Shown one piece after another: positions 9,471-17,760 of a stretch of 64,000 nucleotides of DNA. Within the stretch, counting starts at the first letter, position 1, and every line of letters starts with the position of its first letter. A program made the translations under genes and the position numbers. This DNA comes from Pseudomonadota bacterium (GTDB lineage: Bacteria; Pseudomonadota; Gammaproteobacteria; Burkholderiales; Burkholderiaceae_E), in assembly GCA_029779435.1 (NCBI GenBank), contig JAKPAM010000256.1, forward strand, positions 1 to 64,000, given 5' to 3'. The notes below the pieces were generated by a model. That model was not told the origin of the DNA. It made no database searches and saw nothing but the letters and a program-made list of their open reading frames with translations.

Positions 9471-9984
9471 CGGCGGCCTCATGCGGCAACGACGCGTCCG
9501 TCGATCGCAGACCGACATGGATCGAAATCCCGCCATCGGCCTGGTAACGCTCATGGTCGGCGATGAATGTCTTCGGCAGGTCGGCGCGCTGCCATACCAC
9601 CTGCCAACCCTCCGCCACACGATCCGGCCGCCCGGCTTCGACCGAAAAGACCGCTTCCGGGCCGGCGGGAATCGTCGCGCGCACCAGGCCCGGCGGCGTC
9701 CCGGCCGAAGCCGGCATCGCAAGGCCGATCACCAGCGAATAGCAACCGTCATTGTTCAAGCCGGCATGCTCGAAATGGGTGTAGACCGCATAGACGTCAT
9801 CGGACAAGCGCTCGGGCAGCCGCGCCGGCAAGCCTTCGCCGGCAAAGCGTTGCCAGAACGGCGGGATCGTCTGCGCCGCCTCACGGTTAGTGGTGCGCAA
9901 CTCGATGCCGATGACATGCAAGGCATCGGATCGGGGCTGGATCGTCATCGGCATCGTGTCCGGGAAGGATTGCGGCGGCGGCAT
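9460..9984 (-). CDS. GyrI-like effector-binding protein
   Basis: A 174-residue stand-alone GyrI-like (AraC effector-binding) domain of the YdeE/integron-associated kind: paired strands around HVIGIELRTTNREA, a helix with IPPFWQRFAGEG, VYAVYTHFEHAGLNNDGCYSL in the middle and a C-terminal half of similar length. Such proteins bind small cationic or aromatic compounds. ATG 9984 has AGAG about 8 nt upstream. It precedes and overlaps an AraC regulator that carries the same domain, suggesting a ligand-sensing pair. Confidence 0.8.
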   Translation of the reverse strand: MPPPQSFPDTMPMTIQPRSDALHVIGIELRTTNREAAQTIPPFWQRFAGEGLPARLPERLSDDVYAVYTHFEHAGLNNDGCYSLVIGLAMPASAGTPPGLVRATIPAGPEAVFSVEAGRPDRVAEGWQVVWQRADLPKTFIADHERYQADGGISIHVGLRSTDASLPHEAADGG

Positions 9985-10058
9985 TGATCGGCTCTCTGGC
10001 GGGAATGTCCACAGCTTAGCGGCCTCCAGTCGACGATTCTTGCGCAGTTGAAACCCGG

Positions 10059-10337
10059 TTGTTCCGAGATCATCCCGGTAATACAATTCGGAATACCGTA
10101 GAGGAAATCGCCTTCGCGTTTTCCGCCTTCCTCGAAACACGAGAGCTGGAAGTTCACCAAGCCGACATCGTCGAAGAGGCGCTCTACTTGTTCAAGGATC
10201 GGCCCTGGGCCGGTTTCGCGGACTGCATGCACGCCGCCAACGCGTTGCACGGTAGCCGAACCCTCTTCACCTTCGACCGGAAGGCGGCCCGACTACCCGG
10301 TGCCGCGCGGCTGCCGGAAGCGGACAACCCAGCCTGA
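10059..10337 (+). pseudogene. Remnant of a VapC-like PIN-domain toxin
   Basis: The C-terminal half of a PIN domain is readable: LEVHQADIVEEALYLF, then FADCMHAANALHGS with the conserved Asp, then TFDRKAARLPGA, all standard VapC features. The N-terminal half with the first catalytic Asp is absent: the frame is open back to a stop at 10017 without PIN-like sequence, and the only nearby start is TTG 10059. No VapB-like antitoxin adjoins. This is best read as a truncated, inactive toxin gene. Confidence 0.7.
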
Positions 10338-10379
10338 CTCCGGCATCGACACGATGACCTGAGCGCGTAGCGCGAACCC

Positions 10380-12029
10380 ATGCAAGACACCGTTTTTCCG
10401 TTCGCCGGAGGCCTCGGTCTTTTTCTGATCGGCATGATGCTGCTGTCGCAGGGGCTGGTGGCCTTCGGCGGACCGACGATGAAAAGCGCGTTGGCGGACT
10501 TCACCGGTACGCCGGCCAAGGCCTTCGTGTCCGGCACGCTGGCCACGATGGTCGTCCAGTCATCGACCGCCGCCACCGTCACGTTGATCGGCTTCGTCAG
10601 CGCCGGACTGATCACGTTCTCGCAGGCGATCGGCGTGCTGATCGGTGCGAGCCTGGGCAACACCGCCACGGGCTGGATCGTCGCGACGCTGGGGCTGAAG
10701 GTCAATCTGGGCTTCTACACGCTGCCGCTTATCGGTGTCGGGGCTCTGCTCAAGCTGCTGGGCCGGGGACGTATCCCCGATCTGGGCATCGCGATGGCCG
10801 GATTCGGGCTGATGTTCGTCGGGCTCGATACGCTGCAACAAGGGATGCGCGGGCTGGCCCAGGTGTTCAACCTCGCGGCGCTACCCAGCACCGGCCTTTG
10901 GGCATCCATCGTCACGATGCTGGCCGGTCTGGCGTTGACCGCCGTACTCCAATCGTCGACCGCTGCCATTGCGACCACCCTTACCGCCCTGCACACCCAG
11001 GCGATCAGCTTCGACCAGGCGGCGGCGGTGGTCGTGGGCGCAGCGATCGGCACCACGTTGACCGGCGTGCTGGTGACCTTCGGCGGAACGATCCACGCCA
11101 AGCGCACGGCGTTGGCCTACATTCTTTTCAACGCGGTAGCCGGTGCCATCGCCATCGCATTGTTGCCGGCCTTTCTGTCGGTGATCGCCTGGCTGGGCAA
11201 GCATGCCGGCCTGGATGCCGGCGCCACCAGCCTGGCGGCTTTCCACACGCTGTTCATCGCGGTGGGGGTGCTGCTGTTCCTGCCGTTCGTGCCGCAGTTC
11301 GCCCGGCTCGTCGAGCGCGTGCTGCCCGATCGCGGCGAGGACACCACGCAGCGGCTCGATGCTTCATTGCTGTCGATTCCGGCCGTGGCGCTCGAGGCCT
11401 CCCAACGTGCGCTGGAACACGCGGCGCTCGGGCTGCTGGACGTGTACGGCGAGATGCTGTCCGGCACCGCGACCGACACGCATGCGGCGCGCCTGCAGCA
11501 GACGACCCCGTCACTGAACGATATCTACGATTTCATCAGCCGCATCGAATTGCCCGCCGGCGATCCGCGGGCCGCGGCCCAGCGCATCGCGCAGCTGCAT
11601 GCGATCGACCATCTGCTGCGGTTCCGCGCACGCTTGCATGAACTCGCGCAAGCCAACGTCGACCTGACCGAGCCCGGTTACCGCTGGGCGCTGGAGAACA
11701 GCCGGCAAATCCTGCAGTCGGCACGCCAGGGGCTCGAGCAGCAGGATCTGCAGGCCAGCATGGAGCCGCTGAAGGCCAATGCGACGACGCTTTCGGCGCT
11801 GTCGCACGACGTACGTCATGCGATCATGAAGGAAACGGTGTCGGGGTCGAGCCGCGCGCCTCACGTCGTCCTGCAGCGCACCGACAGCTTCCGCTGGCTT
11901 GCACGCACCGGTAATCACATCTGGCGCATCTGCCACTATCTGTCGCAAGGACGCGCGCCCGAGAAGGTTGCGCCAGCCGCGGTGGCACCGATCGATCCTC
12001 CACAAGCGTCGGAAGCGATCGATCCTTAG
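10380..12029 (+). CDS. Na/Pi cotransporter family protein with PhoU-like tail
   Basis: A 549-residue inner-membrane transporter of the NptA/YjbB family, which moves phosphate with sodium. Residues 1-310 are strongly hydrophobic with the two inverted-repeat signature motifs VVQSSTAATVT and VLQSSTAAIATT (QSST in each), and each is followed by a GAxxGTT/GASLGNT motif. Residues about 335-530 are a cytosolic helical region resembling PhoU domains. The length is typical. The stop overlaps by 3 nt the stop of the convergent GST gene. The 42-nt leader follows the broken PIN gene. Confidence 0.9.
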   Translation: MQDTVFPFAGGLGLFLIGMMLLSQGLVAFGGPTMKSALADFTGTPAKAFVSGTLATMVVQSSTAATVTLIGFVSAGLITFSQAIGVLIGASLGNTATGWIVATLGLKVNLGFYTLPLIGVGALLKLLGRGRIPDLGIAMAGFGLMFVGLDTLQQGMRGLAQVFNLAALPSTGLWASIVTMLAGLALTAVLQSSTAAIATTLTALHTQAISFDQAAAVVVGAAIGTTLTGVLVTFGGTIHAKRTALAYILFNAVAGAIAIALLPAFLSVIAWLGKHAGLDAGATSLAAFHTLFIAVGVLLFLPFVPQFARLVERVLPDRGEDTTQRLDASLLSIPAVALEASQRALEHAALGLLDVYGEMLSGTATDTHAARLQQTTPSLNDIYDFISRIELPAGDPRAAAQRIAQLHAIDHLLRFRARLHELAQANVDLTEPGYRWALENSRQILQSARQGLEQQDLQASMEPLKANATTLSALSHDVRHAIMKETVSGSSRAPHVVLQRTDSFRWLARTGNHIWRICHYLSQGRAPEKVAPAAVAPIDPPQASEAIDP

Positions 12030-12667
12030 CCGCTATGCCGGGATCGGTAAGTACTGTCACCGTGCGGCGCGGCCTGGAATTCGGGAAGGGCTTCTGCGCT
12101 GGCGGAGAAGGCTACTAGGTAGGGATGGCCGGCCGCAGGTACGACTTCGGGGAGCATCTTCTGCGTGAATTGCCACGCAACGGCAGTGCTCACACCCGCT
12201 TGATCGATGGCCGCGCTGCTGACCGCGAGCGGACGGCGGGCGATCTCTTCCTCGAGCGCGCCGAACGCTGCAAGTAACTGGCCGGTCACCCGCTCGACCC
12301 ACGGCTCATGCAGCTTCTCGGGCGGGCGCAAGCCGCGCTCGTATACGATCTGGACCGCTTTCTCGCAGGCGGCGAGCGACAAACCGACGACCCGAAGCAT
12401 GTGTTGGAACTCCGGCAGCGCGGCTGGAACGAGGCTGCGAGGGTGCGCCAGCGCTTCCGCGTATTCCAGGATGAGCGTGGAATCCATGAGAACCTCGCCG
12501 TCGTCGCAAACCAGGGTCGGCGCTTTGACGACGGGATTGATCTGCTGGAACCGAGGAAACGTACTGAAGACCGAAAGCGACTGATGTTCGAAGCGCAGGC
12601 GCAGCAACTGCAGCGAGATGGCAACGCGCCGGACGTACGGAGAATCGAGCATTCCGATGAGCTTCAT
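12026..12667 (-). CDS. Glutathione S-transferase family protein (possible integron cassette)
   Basis: A 213-residue glutathione-transferase-like protein. The thioredoxin-like N-terminus starts MKLIGMLDSPYVRRVAISL, contains FSTFPRFQQINPVVKAPTLV (cis-Pro loop) and LMDSTLILEYAE, and a helical C-terminal domain follows. The active-site position holds Ser9/Pro10, as in several bacterial classes. It is the last of four small minus-strand genes separated by attC-like sequences; the site just upstream (12680-12776) is degenerate. Substrate unknown. Confidence 0.82.
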   Translation of the reverse strand: MKLIGMLDSPYVRRVAISLQLLRLRFEHQSLSVFSTFPRFQQINPVVKAPTLVCDDGEVLMDSTLILEYAEALAHPRSLVPAALPEFQHMLRVVGLSLAACEKAVQIVYERGLRPPEKLHEPWVERVTGQLLAAFGALEEEIARRPLAVSSAAIDQAGVSTAVAWQFTQKMLPEVVPAAGHPYLVAFSASAEALPEFQAAPHGDSTYRSRHSG

Positions 12668-12679
12668 GGATTCCTCTCT

Positions 12680-12776
12680 CCTAGCGTGTGAGGCCGAGCC
12701 GCTTACTCATCATAGGGAAGGTCTTCCGGATCGACCCCAACATAGGACCTCCTCAACGACTCGTTCAACGTTCATC
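12680..12776 (-). other. Degenerate attC-like site between cassette genes
   Basis: Read on the plus strand the left end TCCTAGCGTGTGAGGCCGAG resembles an attC R'/L' end (consensus about RYYYAACGCCTGAGTTAAGC), including TCCTAGC for RYYYAAC. The other end would be GTTCATC at 12770-12776, a poor match to GTTRRRY, next to the stop of the 95-residue gene. The middle does not fold as clearly as the two sites further right. This is the weakest of the three candidate sites. Confidence 0.35.
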
Positions 12777-13052
12777 CCCTTCTGCTCGAAACCTGATCCA
12801 GCTCGGGTGATCGAGTGCGAGTTCGAAAAAATCGTCGAAATACCTTAGCCCCAGATCCCCAAGACGATTTCCCATTTCGTTTTGCACCTCTCCGCCAAAG
12901 AAGGGGCCGAAAGAAATCAGCTCTGAACCTTCCTCCAGCGGCCGTGACACTTCCAGAGCAACCAGTACACGCGGCAGTTCGACGCCGCGCTCCAGCAAGG
13001 CCGCTCGCCGAAGCACCAGGCCGAACTCGAAGGTTACGCGGACGCTTTCCAT
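12765..13052 (-). CDS. Hypothetical protein in cassette-like cluster
   Basis: A 95-residue protein of unknown function, starting MESVRVTFEFGLVLRRAALL and ending RFRAEGDER; it has a glycine/phenylalanine stretch ISFGPFFGGE and no signal peptide or membrane helix. The ATG lies inside the R' end of the attC-like site 13051-13114, as is usual for a cassette gene that begins right after the preceding attC. Base composition is lower in GC than the flanking chromosome. Small orphan proteins of this type are common integron cargo. Confidence 0.6.
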   Translation of the reverse strand: MESVRVTFEFGLVLRRAALLERGVELPRVLVALEVSRPLEEGSELISFGPFFGGEVQNEMGNRLGDLGLRYFDDFFELALDHPSWIRFRAEGDER

Positions 13053-13114
13053 TTGGAGCCTGATATTCGAGCCGAGCCTTGCCGTAGCACGTCGGCTCGA
13101 GCGAGCGGTTAGAC
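13051..13114 (-). other. attC-like site downstream of the RibD-like gene
   Basis: On the minus strand this 64-base element begins GTCTAAC (13108-13114), an exact attC R'' core; its TAAC includes the stop of the RibD-like gene. The arms TCGAGCCGA and TCGGCTCGA (13092-13100 and 13067-13075) form a perfect 9-bp inverted repeat in the L''/L' places. The far end has the usual GCCTGA block, but the R' core reads ATTTGGA instead of RYYYAAC (plus-strand view), so recombination at that end may be impaired. Confidence 0.6.
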
Positions 13115-13684
13115 AGCACTCGGCGCGCCAACCCTTGGCAACCGGTATCGAAGCTCGGCGAAGCCGGAACCAACCTGGCGCACCGAGAGCAACTGCCAAG
13201 GTGGACTCGTGACTCGACGAGGAAAGAGCTGCTTGCCTTTACCCAGCGTGACGGATGCGACTTGAATGATTGCCTCATCGAGCAAACCGGCATCGAAGAA
13301 CTGGCCCGCCAGATCTCCGCCGCCTACGACCCAGATATTCTTGCCGGCCGCGGCGCGTGTCATCTCCGCGTGGACTGGCGGCACGGCACCTTGGACGAAC
13401 CGTATGTCGACTCCGGATGACGCCGCGGACAACTTCCTGTGCGTGAAGACCCAGGTCGGTTGCCTGTACGGCCATATGGAGCCTGTTTCCTCGACCATCT
13501 TGGTAGAGTGTCTGAGCATCCATTCATAAGTGGATGCTCCCATGGCCAAGGCTCCGACACCAGCAATGAACTCCGGATAGCTCGTGTCACTCACATTGCC
13601 GAGAGGGAAAAGCCAGTCCAGCGAGTCATCTTCCGTCGCGATGAAGCCGTCGAGGCTGGTCGCGGTGTAGTACTGCGTCTTCAT
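13109..13684 (-). CDS. RibD C-terminal/dihydrofolate-reductase-like protein
   Basis: A 191-residue cytosolic protein of the RibD_C/DHFR-like superfamily: YYTATSLDGFIATEDDSLDWL at the start, ALAMGASTYEWML, then IWVVGGGDLAGQFFDAGLLDE, the NADPH-binding GGG motif, and a final strand ELRYRLPR. These are NAD(P)H-dependent reductases whose substrate is often unknown; this one is probably not folate-specific. It sits between two attC-like sites, and such genes are frequent integron cassettes. A second, different member lies at 46012-46569. Confidence 0.8.
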   Translation of the reverse strand: MKTQYYTATSLDGFIATEDDSLDWLFPLGNVSDTSYPEFIAGVGALAMGASTYEWMLRHSTKMVEETGSIWPYRQPTWVFTHRKLSAASSGVDIRFVQGAVPPVHAEMTRAAAGKNIWVVGGGDLAGQFFDAGLLDEAIIQVASVTLGKGKQLFPRRVTSPPWQLLSVRQVGSGFAELRYRLPRVGAPSAV

Positions 13685-13718
13685 GGGGTTGAACTACCTG
13701 GGAGCGAATGATTGTGCC

Positions 13719-13777
13719 GCCTGACGCCTGAATCAATCCGCATTGCGAAGCAACGTCGGCTTGAATGAATTCTCAGG
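13719..13777 (-). other. attC-like 59-base element downstream of the VOC gene
   Basis: On the minus strand this reads TCATTCAAGCCGACG...TGCGGATTGATTCAGGCGTCAGGC, very close to the classic attC pattern (TTCAAGCCGA arm, GCTTCGC loop, CGG-TTGA-TTCAGGCG arm, GTTRRRY end). L'' is at 13756-13764; R' is GTCAGGC (13719-13725), one change from GTTRRRY; R'' (about 13771-13777) is degenerate. The length is exactly 59 bases and it lies between the stop of one small gene and the start of the next. Confidence 0.7.
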
Positions 13778-14147
13778 ACCCGTCCCATTGGGCCAGATGC
13801 AGCAGAACACCCGCCGGGTCCCAGACGTAAGTAACCAATGCACCATAGGGCTCATGTTTCGGCGGCGCCACACGGGCCGAAGGAAAACGCCCGGACTCGA
13901 TGAGCTCGGTAATGTCGGCATGACAACCGACCGCATCCTGCACGGATATATGAAGCATGCTGTTCTCCGCCCATTCCTTGATGTAGTAGCGCTGCAAGTA
14001 GAACCTTGACCCTGCAAGGTTGAACAGTGCCAGGTTGTCGTCTGACCACTCCAGATCGCAACCCAATGCCGAGTAAAAATCCTTGGACAGTGCGAAATCT
14101 TGGGACGGGATGAAGGTACGAAGATCGCCAGCTTTAAGATCAATCAC
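13773..14147 (-). CDS. VOC/glyoxalase-fold protein (cassette-like)
   Basis: A 124-residue single-module-pair vicinal-oxygen-chelate protein: LRTFIPSQDFALSKDFYSALGCDL at the start, LFNLAGSRFYLQRYY, then VTYVWDPAGVLLHLAQW at the end with His/Asp-containing strands. The family includes glyoxalases, bleomycin-binding and antibiotic-resistance proteins; the function here is unknown. I prefer GTG 14147, which has AGGA 8 nt upstream and begins just inside a GCCTAAG sequence (14166-14172) that resembles a cassette boundary; an upstream ATG at 14192 would add 15 residues. First gene of the cassette-like cluster. Confidence 0.72.
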   Translation of the reverse strand: MIDLKAGDLRTFIPSQDFALSKDFYSALGCDLEWSDDNLALFNLAGSRFYLQRYYIKEWAENSMLHISVQDAVGCHADITELIESGRFPSARVAPPKHEPYGALVTYVWDPAGVLLHLAQWDGS

Positions 14148-14518
14148 CAGAGCGTTCCTGTAGGGGCCTAAGCGAGGTGGAGACATTGGCATCGATCGAC
14201 GGCCCGTTCGGCTCGATCCCCGGCGGCACCACCCGCGCCAACGATGGCAGTTTCGTTGCCCGCCGCTACGAACCGAACGCCTCCGGCAACATCATCCTCC
14301 ATTACGCGCCGGGCGGCCGCTGCTGCACTCGTGGCAAGCGGGCCACGGCTTCTTCGATACCGGCCGAAAAAGGCGTCACGGCACGCGGCAGCATGGTCTG
14401 GTTCTGATCGGTTCTGTCGGGATGACTGTCGCAGCCACGGGTATGATCGGCCACATAACGGCCCCATGTGCCGGCACGAGCATCCGGCACCGACAATCCA
14501 CACGGAGGCGGCGACCCC
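14148..14518. other. Intergenic region between cassette cluster and reductase
   Basis: No gene is supported. A plus-strand frame with an early segment SIDGPFGSIPGG from about 14190 has no ribosome binding site and I do not recognise it; it may be a gene fragment. GCCTAAG at 14166-14172 resembles an attC R' core and could mark the outer boundary of the cassette cluster. Confidence 0.35.
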
Positions 14519-15574
14519 ATGAGCACGCAATGGATGATCTATGGCGCCAACGGCTACACGGGCGAGCTGATCGCCCGGGAAGCGGTGCGCCGGGGCCTCG
14601 CGCCGACGCTGGCCGGGCGCAACCAAGGCAAGATCGACGCGCTGGCCCACGAACTCGGCCTTCAGGCGCGCGGCTTTGGTCTCGACGACACCAAGCAGGC
14701 CAGCCGCCAGATCGAAGGTCACGCGTTGGTCCTGAACTGCGCCGGACCGTTTTCCGCGACGGCCGCTCCGATGATGGAGGCTTGTCTGAAGGCCGGCGCT
14801 CACTATCTCGACATCACCGGCGAGATAGCGGTGTTCGAGCTGGCGCAGTCGCTCGACGCGCGCGCCCGCGAAGCCGGGATCGTGATCTGCCCCGGCGTCG
14901 GCTTCGACGTCATCCCGACCGACTGCATCGCGGCCATGTTGAAGAAGCAGATGCCGGACGCTACGCATCTGGCCCTCGGCTTCGACTCGCGATCGGGCCT
15001 GTCGCCCGGCACCGCCAAGACCAGCACCGAAGGCGTGGGCGAAGGCAGCAAGGTCCGCAGGGATGGCAAGATCGTTTCCGTTCCATTGGCCCATCGCGTG
15101 CGTTACATCGACTTCGGCAATGGCGAGAAGATGGCGATGACGATTCCGTGGGGCGATGTGTCGACCGCGTATCACACGACCGGCATCCCGAACATCGAGG
15201 TCTTCGTCCCCGCTACGCCCACCATGGTCTTCGGCGCCAGGATGTCGACGTACATGACGCCGCTGCTGGCGCTGCCGCCGATGCGCGAGATGATGAAGAC
15301 CTTGATCTAATGGACGGTAAAGGGTCCCGGTGAAGCGACCCGCTCGCAGCTGCCGACCTACGTCTGGGGTGAGGTCCGCAATGCGCTCGGCCGGACGATG
15401 ACGGCCCGGATCCGTACCGACAACACGTACAGCCTGACCGTCACCGGCGCGCTGGAGGTGGTCGATCACCTGATGAAGAACAAGCCCGCCGGCGGCGCCT
15501 ACACGCCCGCGAAGCTGGTCGGGGCCGATCTGGTCACACGCCTGCCCGGCTCCAGCGAGCTGCAGATCTCGTGA
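14519..15574 (+). pseudogene. Saccharopine dehydrogenase-like reductase with in-frame stop
   Basis: The frame encodes a 351-residue trans-acting enoyl reductase/saccharopine dehydrogenase-like protein: Rossmann start WMIYGANGYTGELIA, LVLNCAGPFSATAAPMMEACL, and HYLDITGE. A TAA at 15308-15310 interrupts it after 263 codons, but the same frame stays open and family-like beyond (WTVKGPGEATRSQLPTYVWGEV...) to TGA 15572-15574. One base change from a Lys or Gln codon explains the stop. Either the gene is a recent pseudogene or the base is a sequencing error; the 263-residue product would lack the C-terminal strands. CACGGAGGCGGCGACCCC precedes the ATG, giving a GGAG ribosome site. Confidence 0.78.
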
Positions 15575-15660
15575 CGTCGCCAGGGAATAAATCCGGGCTC
15601 CCGCGCGTATACCCGTGCAGCAGCTCGAATGGTCGGGCTGCGCACAGCGGGAGACAAACG

Positions 15661-16044
15661 ATGAGAAACGGACGATGGGCAACAGTGGCTGCGCTGCTGC
15701 TCGGCACGTCGGCGTGCATGTCGATGTCATATGGCGGCGGGCCGGCCAAAACGGTCGACGGCGCGCTGGTCGGGCAGAACGGCATGACGCTCTATACGTT
15801 CGATCGTGATGGGGCCGGCACCGGCAAGAGCGTGTGCAATGGGCCGTGCGCGACCAACTGGCCGCCGCTGCAGGCCGCAGCCGGCGACAAGTCGAGCGGC
15901 GACTGGACGGTGATCACGCGCGACGACGGCAGCGCGCAGTGGGCCTACAAGGGCAAGCCGCTGTACTACTGGGCCAAGGATGCCAAACCGGGCGATCGTA
16001 CCGGCGATGGCGTCAACAACGTCTGGCGGCTGGCCCGACCCTAG
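15661..16044 (+). CDS. COG4315-type secreted lipoprotein
   Basis: A 127-residue lipoprotein: signal peptide 1-18, lipobox LGTSAC with Cys19. The body carries the short repeated motif of this family: GMTLYTFDRDGAGTGKSVCNG, CATNWPP, then WAYKGKPLYYWAKDAKPGD. Such proteins (predicted lipoproteins with Yx4D repeats) are frequently encoded next to an ECF sigma factor, as here, where the sigma gene starts 30 nt downstream; it may be a regulon member or an extracytoplasmic sensor. Function is unknown. Confidence 0.82.
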   Translation: MRNGRWATVAALLLGTSACMSMSYGGGPAKTVDGALVGQNGMTLYTFDRDGAGTGKSVCNGPCATNWPPLQAAAGDKSSGDWTVITRDDGSAQWAYKGKPLYYWAKDAKPGDRTGDGVNNVWRLARP

Positions 16045-16073
16045 ACCTGATAGCACGACGATCGAGCCTCGAC

Positions 16074-16691
16074 GTGGACCGCGATGCATTGATCGCGCTG
16101 CTGCCGCGCCTGCGCCGCTATGCGTGGCTGCTGACCGGCAACGATGCGGCCGCCGATGATCTGGTGCAGGAAACCCTGGTCCGTGGCTGGAGCAAACGGA
16201 CGACGTTTCGTCCGGACGGTGATCTTCGGGTCTGGCTGCTGGCGATCATGCACAATCTTTTCGTCAGCCAGTGGCGCGCATCGCGCGAGGAGCGGGAAGC
16301 TTCGGCTGCGCGCGACGAGCGAGCCGACGATCATCAGCCGGCCGATCGATCGTTCGACGGCGATGCCGCCTCGGCGCACGGCATCGAGCGATGGATCGAT
16401 CTGCAGCGCGGGCTGGCGCGACTATCGCCCGAGCATCGGCAGATCCTGCTGCTGGTCTGCGTCGAGGACCTGTCTTATGCGGAGGTCGGACTGCTGCTCG
16501 GCGTGCCGATCGGCACCGTGATGTCGCGGCTGTCCCGGGCGCGGTCGCAGTTGCGCCAATGGTGCGGCGACGTACCGCCGTCGCGGCCCGCGCTGCGCGT
16601 CGTCGGCCAGCGATCCGATGACCAGCAGTCCAACGGTCGGCAATCCGGCGGCCGGCGATCTGGCGGCCGGCGAACCGGTGACAGCGGGTGA
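16074..16691 (+). CDS. ECF-type RNA polymerase sigma factor
   Basis: A 205-residue extracytoplasmic-function sigma factor. Region 2 is LPRLRRYAWLLTGNDAAADDL followed by VQETLVRGW and DLRVWLLAIMHNLF; region 4 is RLSPEHRQILLLVCVEDLSYAEVG and IGTVMSRLSRARSQL. No ATG is in frame near the start, so GTG 16074 is used. The last 30 residues are a low-complexity Gln/Gly/Arg tail encoded by a short DNA repeat (about ATCYGGCGGCCGGCGA, twice). Its stop overlaps the anti-sigma start (GTGA), the usual arrangement. Confidence 0.88.
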   Translation: MDRDALIALLPRLRRYAWLLTGNDAAADDLVQETLVRGWSKRTTFRPDGDLRVWLLAIMHNLFVSQWRASREEREASAARDERADDHQPADRSFDGDAASAHGIERWIDLQRGLARLSPEHRQILLLVCVEDLSYAEVGLLLGVPIGTVMSRLSRARSQLRQWCGDVPPSRPALRVVGQRSDDQQSNGRQSGGRRSGGRRTGDSG

Positions 16692-17674
16692 GCGCGATGG
16701 AACGAGTGGACGAATCGATGATGCACGCGTGGTTCGACGGCCAGCTATCGGCCGACGATGCGCGACGCGTGGCCGAGTCGGTCGCGCGATCGGCGCCGCT
16801 TCGCGAGGAGGTGGCGGCCTGGCGGGCCCAGCGCCAGGGCTTGCGCGAGCTGGCCGGCGTACTGCCGGCGCCGAACGATCGATGGCTGGCCGAGACGCTG
16901 GCGCGCCTCGATGTGGTTGACGCGGCTGAGGGGGTCGATGCCATCCATGCGGCCGGGCGGAGCACCACGGCCGACGACCCGCTCGGGAGCGGGAAGAGCG
17001 CCATCGCCGGTGACGGGCCGCCGGCCGTTTCTCCATTGCGATGGCAGCGGCGCTGGCTGCCCGCATTCGCCCGCGCCGCGGCGGTGGTGATCGTATCGGC
17101 GGGATCGGGCTGGATCGCGCATGACTGGTGGACCGGTGCAGGTGTCGGTGCGGCGCGTGACGTCGCCGCGATCGATCATCGCGCGCCGGACGCGTCGACG
17201 CCGCCGGGCTTCGCGCGCGAGGCGGCGCGCGCCTACGCCATCTATGCGCCCGAGGTCCGTCACCCGGTCGAGGTCGGCGCCGATCAGCACGCGCACCTGG
17301 TCCAGTGGCTGTCTCGGCGTCTGGGGAGACCGCTGCGGGTGCCGGTGCTGGCCGAGCATGGCTATCAACTGCTCGGAGGCCGCCTGTTGCCAGCCGCCGA
17401 CGGCGCCAGCGCGCTGTTCATGTACCAGCGGCAGGATGGTCAGCGGTTGGTCTTGACGATGAGCGCGCTGGGCGCGGGGCGCGAGGCGGCCGACACGGCG
17501 TTCCGGATCACGCAGCATGGCGCGTTGTCGACGTTCTACTGGATCGATCGCGACTTCGGCTACGCGCTTAGCGGCGAGCTGCCGCAGCAGACGATGGCGG
17601 CGATCGCGCGTTCGGTCTACACGCAGACGATCGAAAACGCGGCATCGCCGGGCGACGCCCCGCCGAGAAACTAA
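16688..17674 (+). CDS. Transmembrane anti-sigma factor
   Basis: A 328-residue protein. The N-terminal cytosolic part (HAWFDGQLSADDARRVAESV) is the sigma-binding helical region of RsiW/ChrR-like anti-sigma factors but lacks the zinc-binding HxxxCxxC motif. One transmembrane helix lies at about residues 122-142 (AFARAAAVVIVSAGSGW), followed by a periplasmic domain with LGRPLRVPVLAEHGYQLLGGRL. It would hold the ECF sigma factor at the membrane until a signal releases it. Start is GTG 16688 overlapping the sigma stop; ATG 16697 is an alternative. Inducing signal unknown. Confidence 0.85.
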   Translation: MSAMERVDESMMHAWFDGQLSADDARRVAESVARSAPLREEVAAWRAQRQGLRELAGVLPAPNDRWLAETLARLDVVDAAEGVDAIHAAGRSTTADDPLGSGKSAIAGDGPPAVSPLRWQRRWLPAFARAAAVVIVSAGSGWIAHDWWTGAGVGAARDVAAIDHRAPDASTPPGFAREAARAYAIYAPEVRHPVEVGADQHAHLVQWLSRRLGRPLRVPVLAEHGYQLLGGRLLPAADGASALFMYQRQDGQRLVLTMSALGAGREAADTAFRITQHGALSTFYWIDRDFGYALSGELPQQTMAAIARSVYTQTIENAASPGDAPPRN

Positions 17675-17698
17675 GGTCTGTCGTGACATACCCTGGAA

Positions 17699-17733
17699 CC
17701 GGCTCACGCGGGTTCGATTCCGGCGTGAGCCGG
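17699..17733. terminator. Bidirectional hairpin between convergent operons
   Basis: CCGGCTCACGC (17699-17709) and GCGTGAGCCGG (17723-17733) form a perfect 11-bp stem with a 13-nt loop. It lies between the end of the anti-sigma gene and the end of the eCIS operon and could terminate both. There is no T-tract on either side, so function is inferred from position and stem strength. Confidence 0.55.
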
Positions 17734-17760
17734 CCTGGCGGGCCGAACGGGCGCGAACGA

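Noticed and set aside
17703-17735. tRNA fragment or att site suggested by GGTTCGATTCC
   Set aside because: The T-loop-like sequence lies inside the loop of a perfect hairpin; there are no acceptor, D or anticodon arms and no CCA end.
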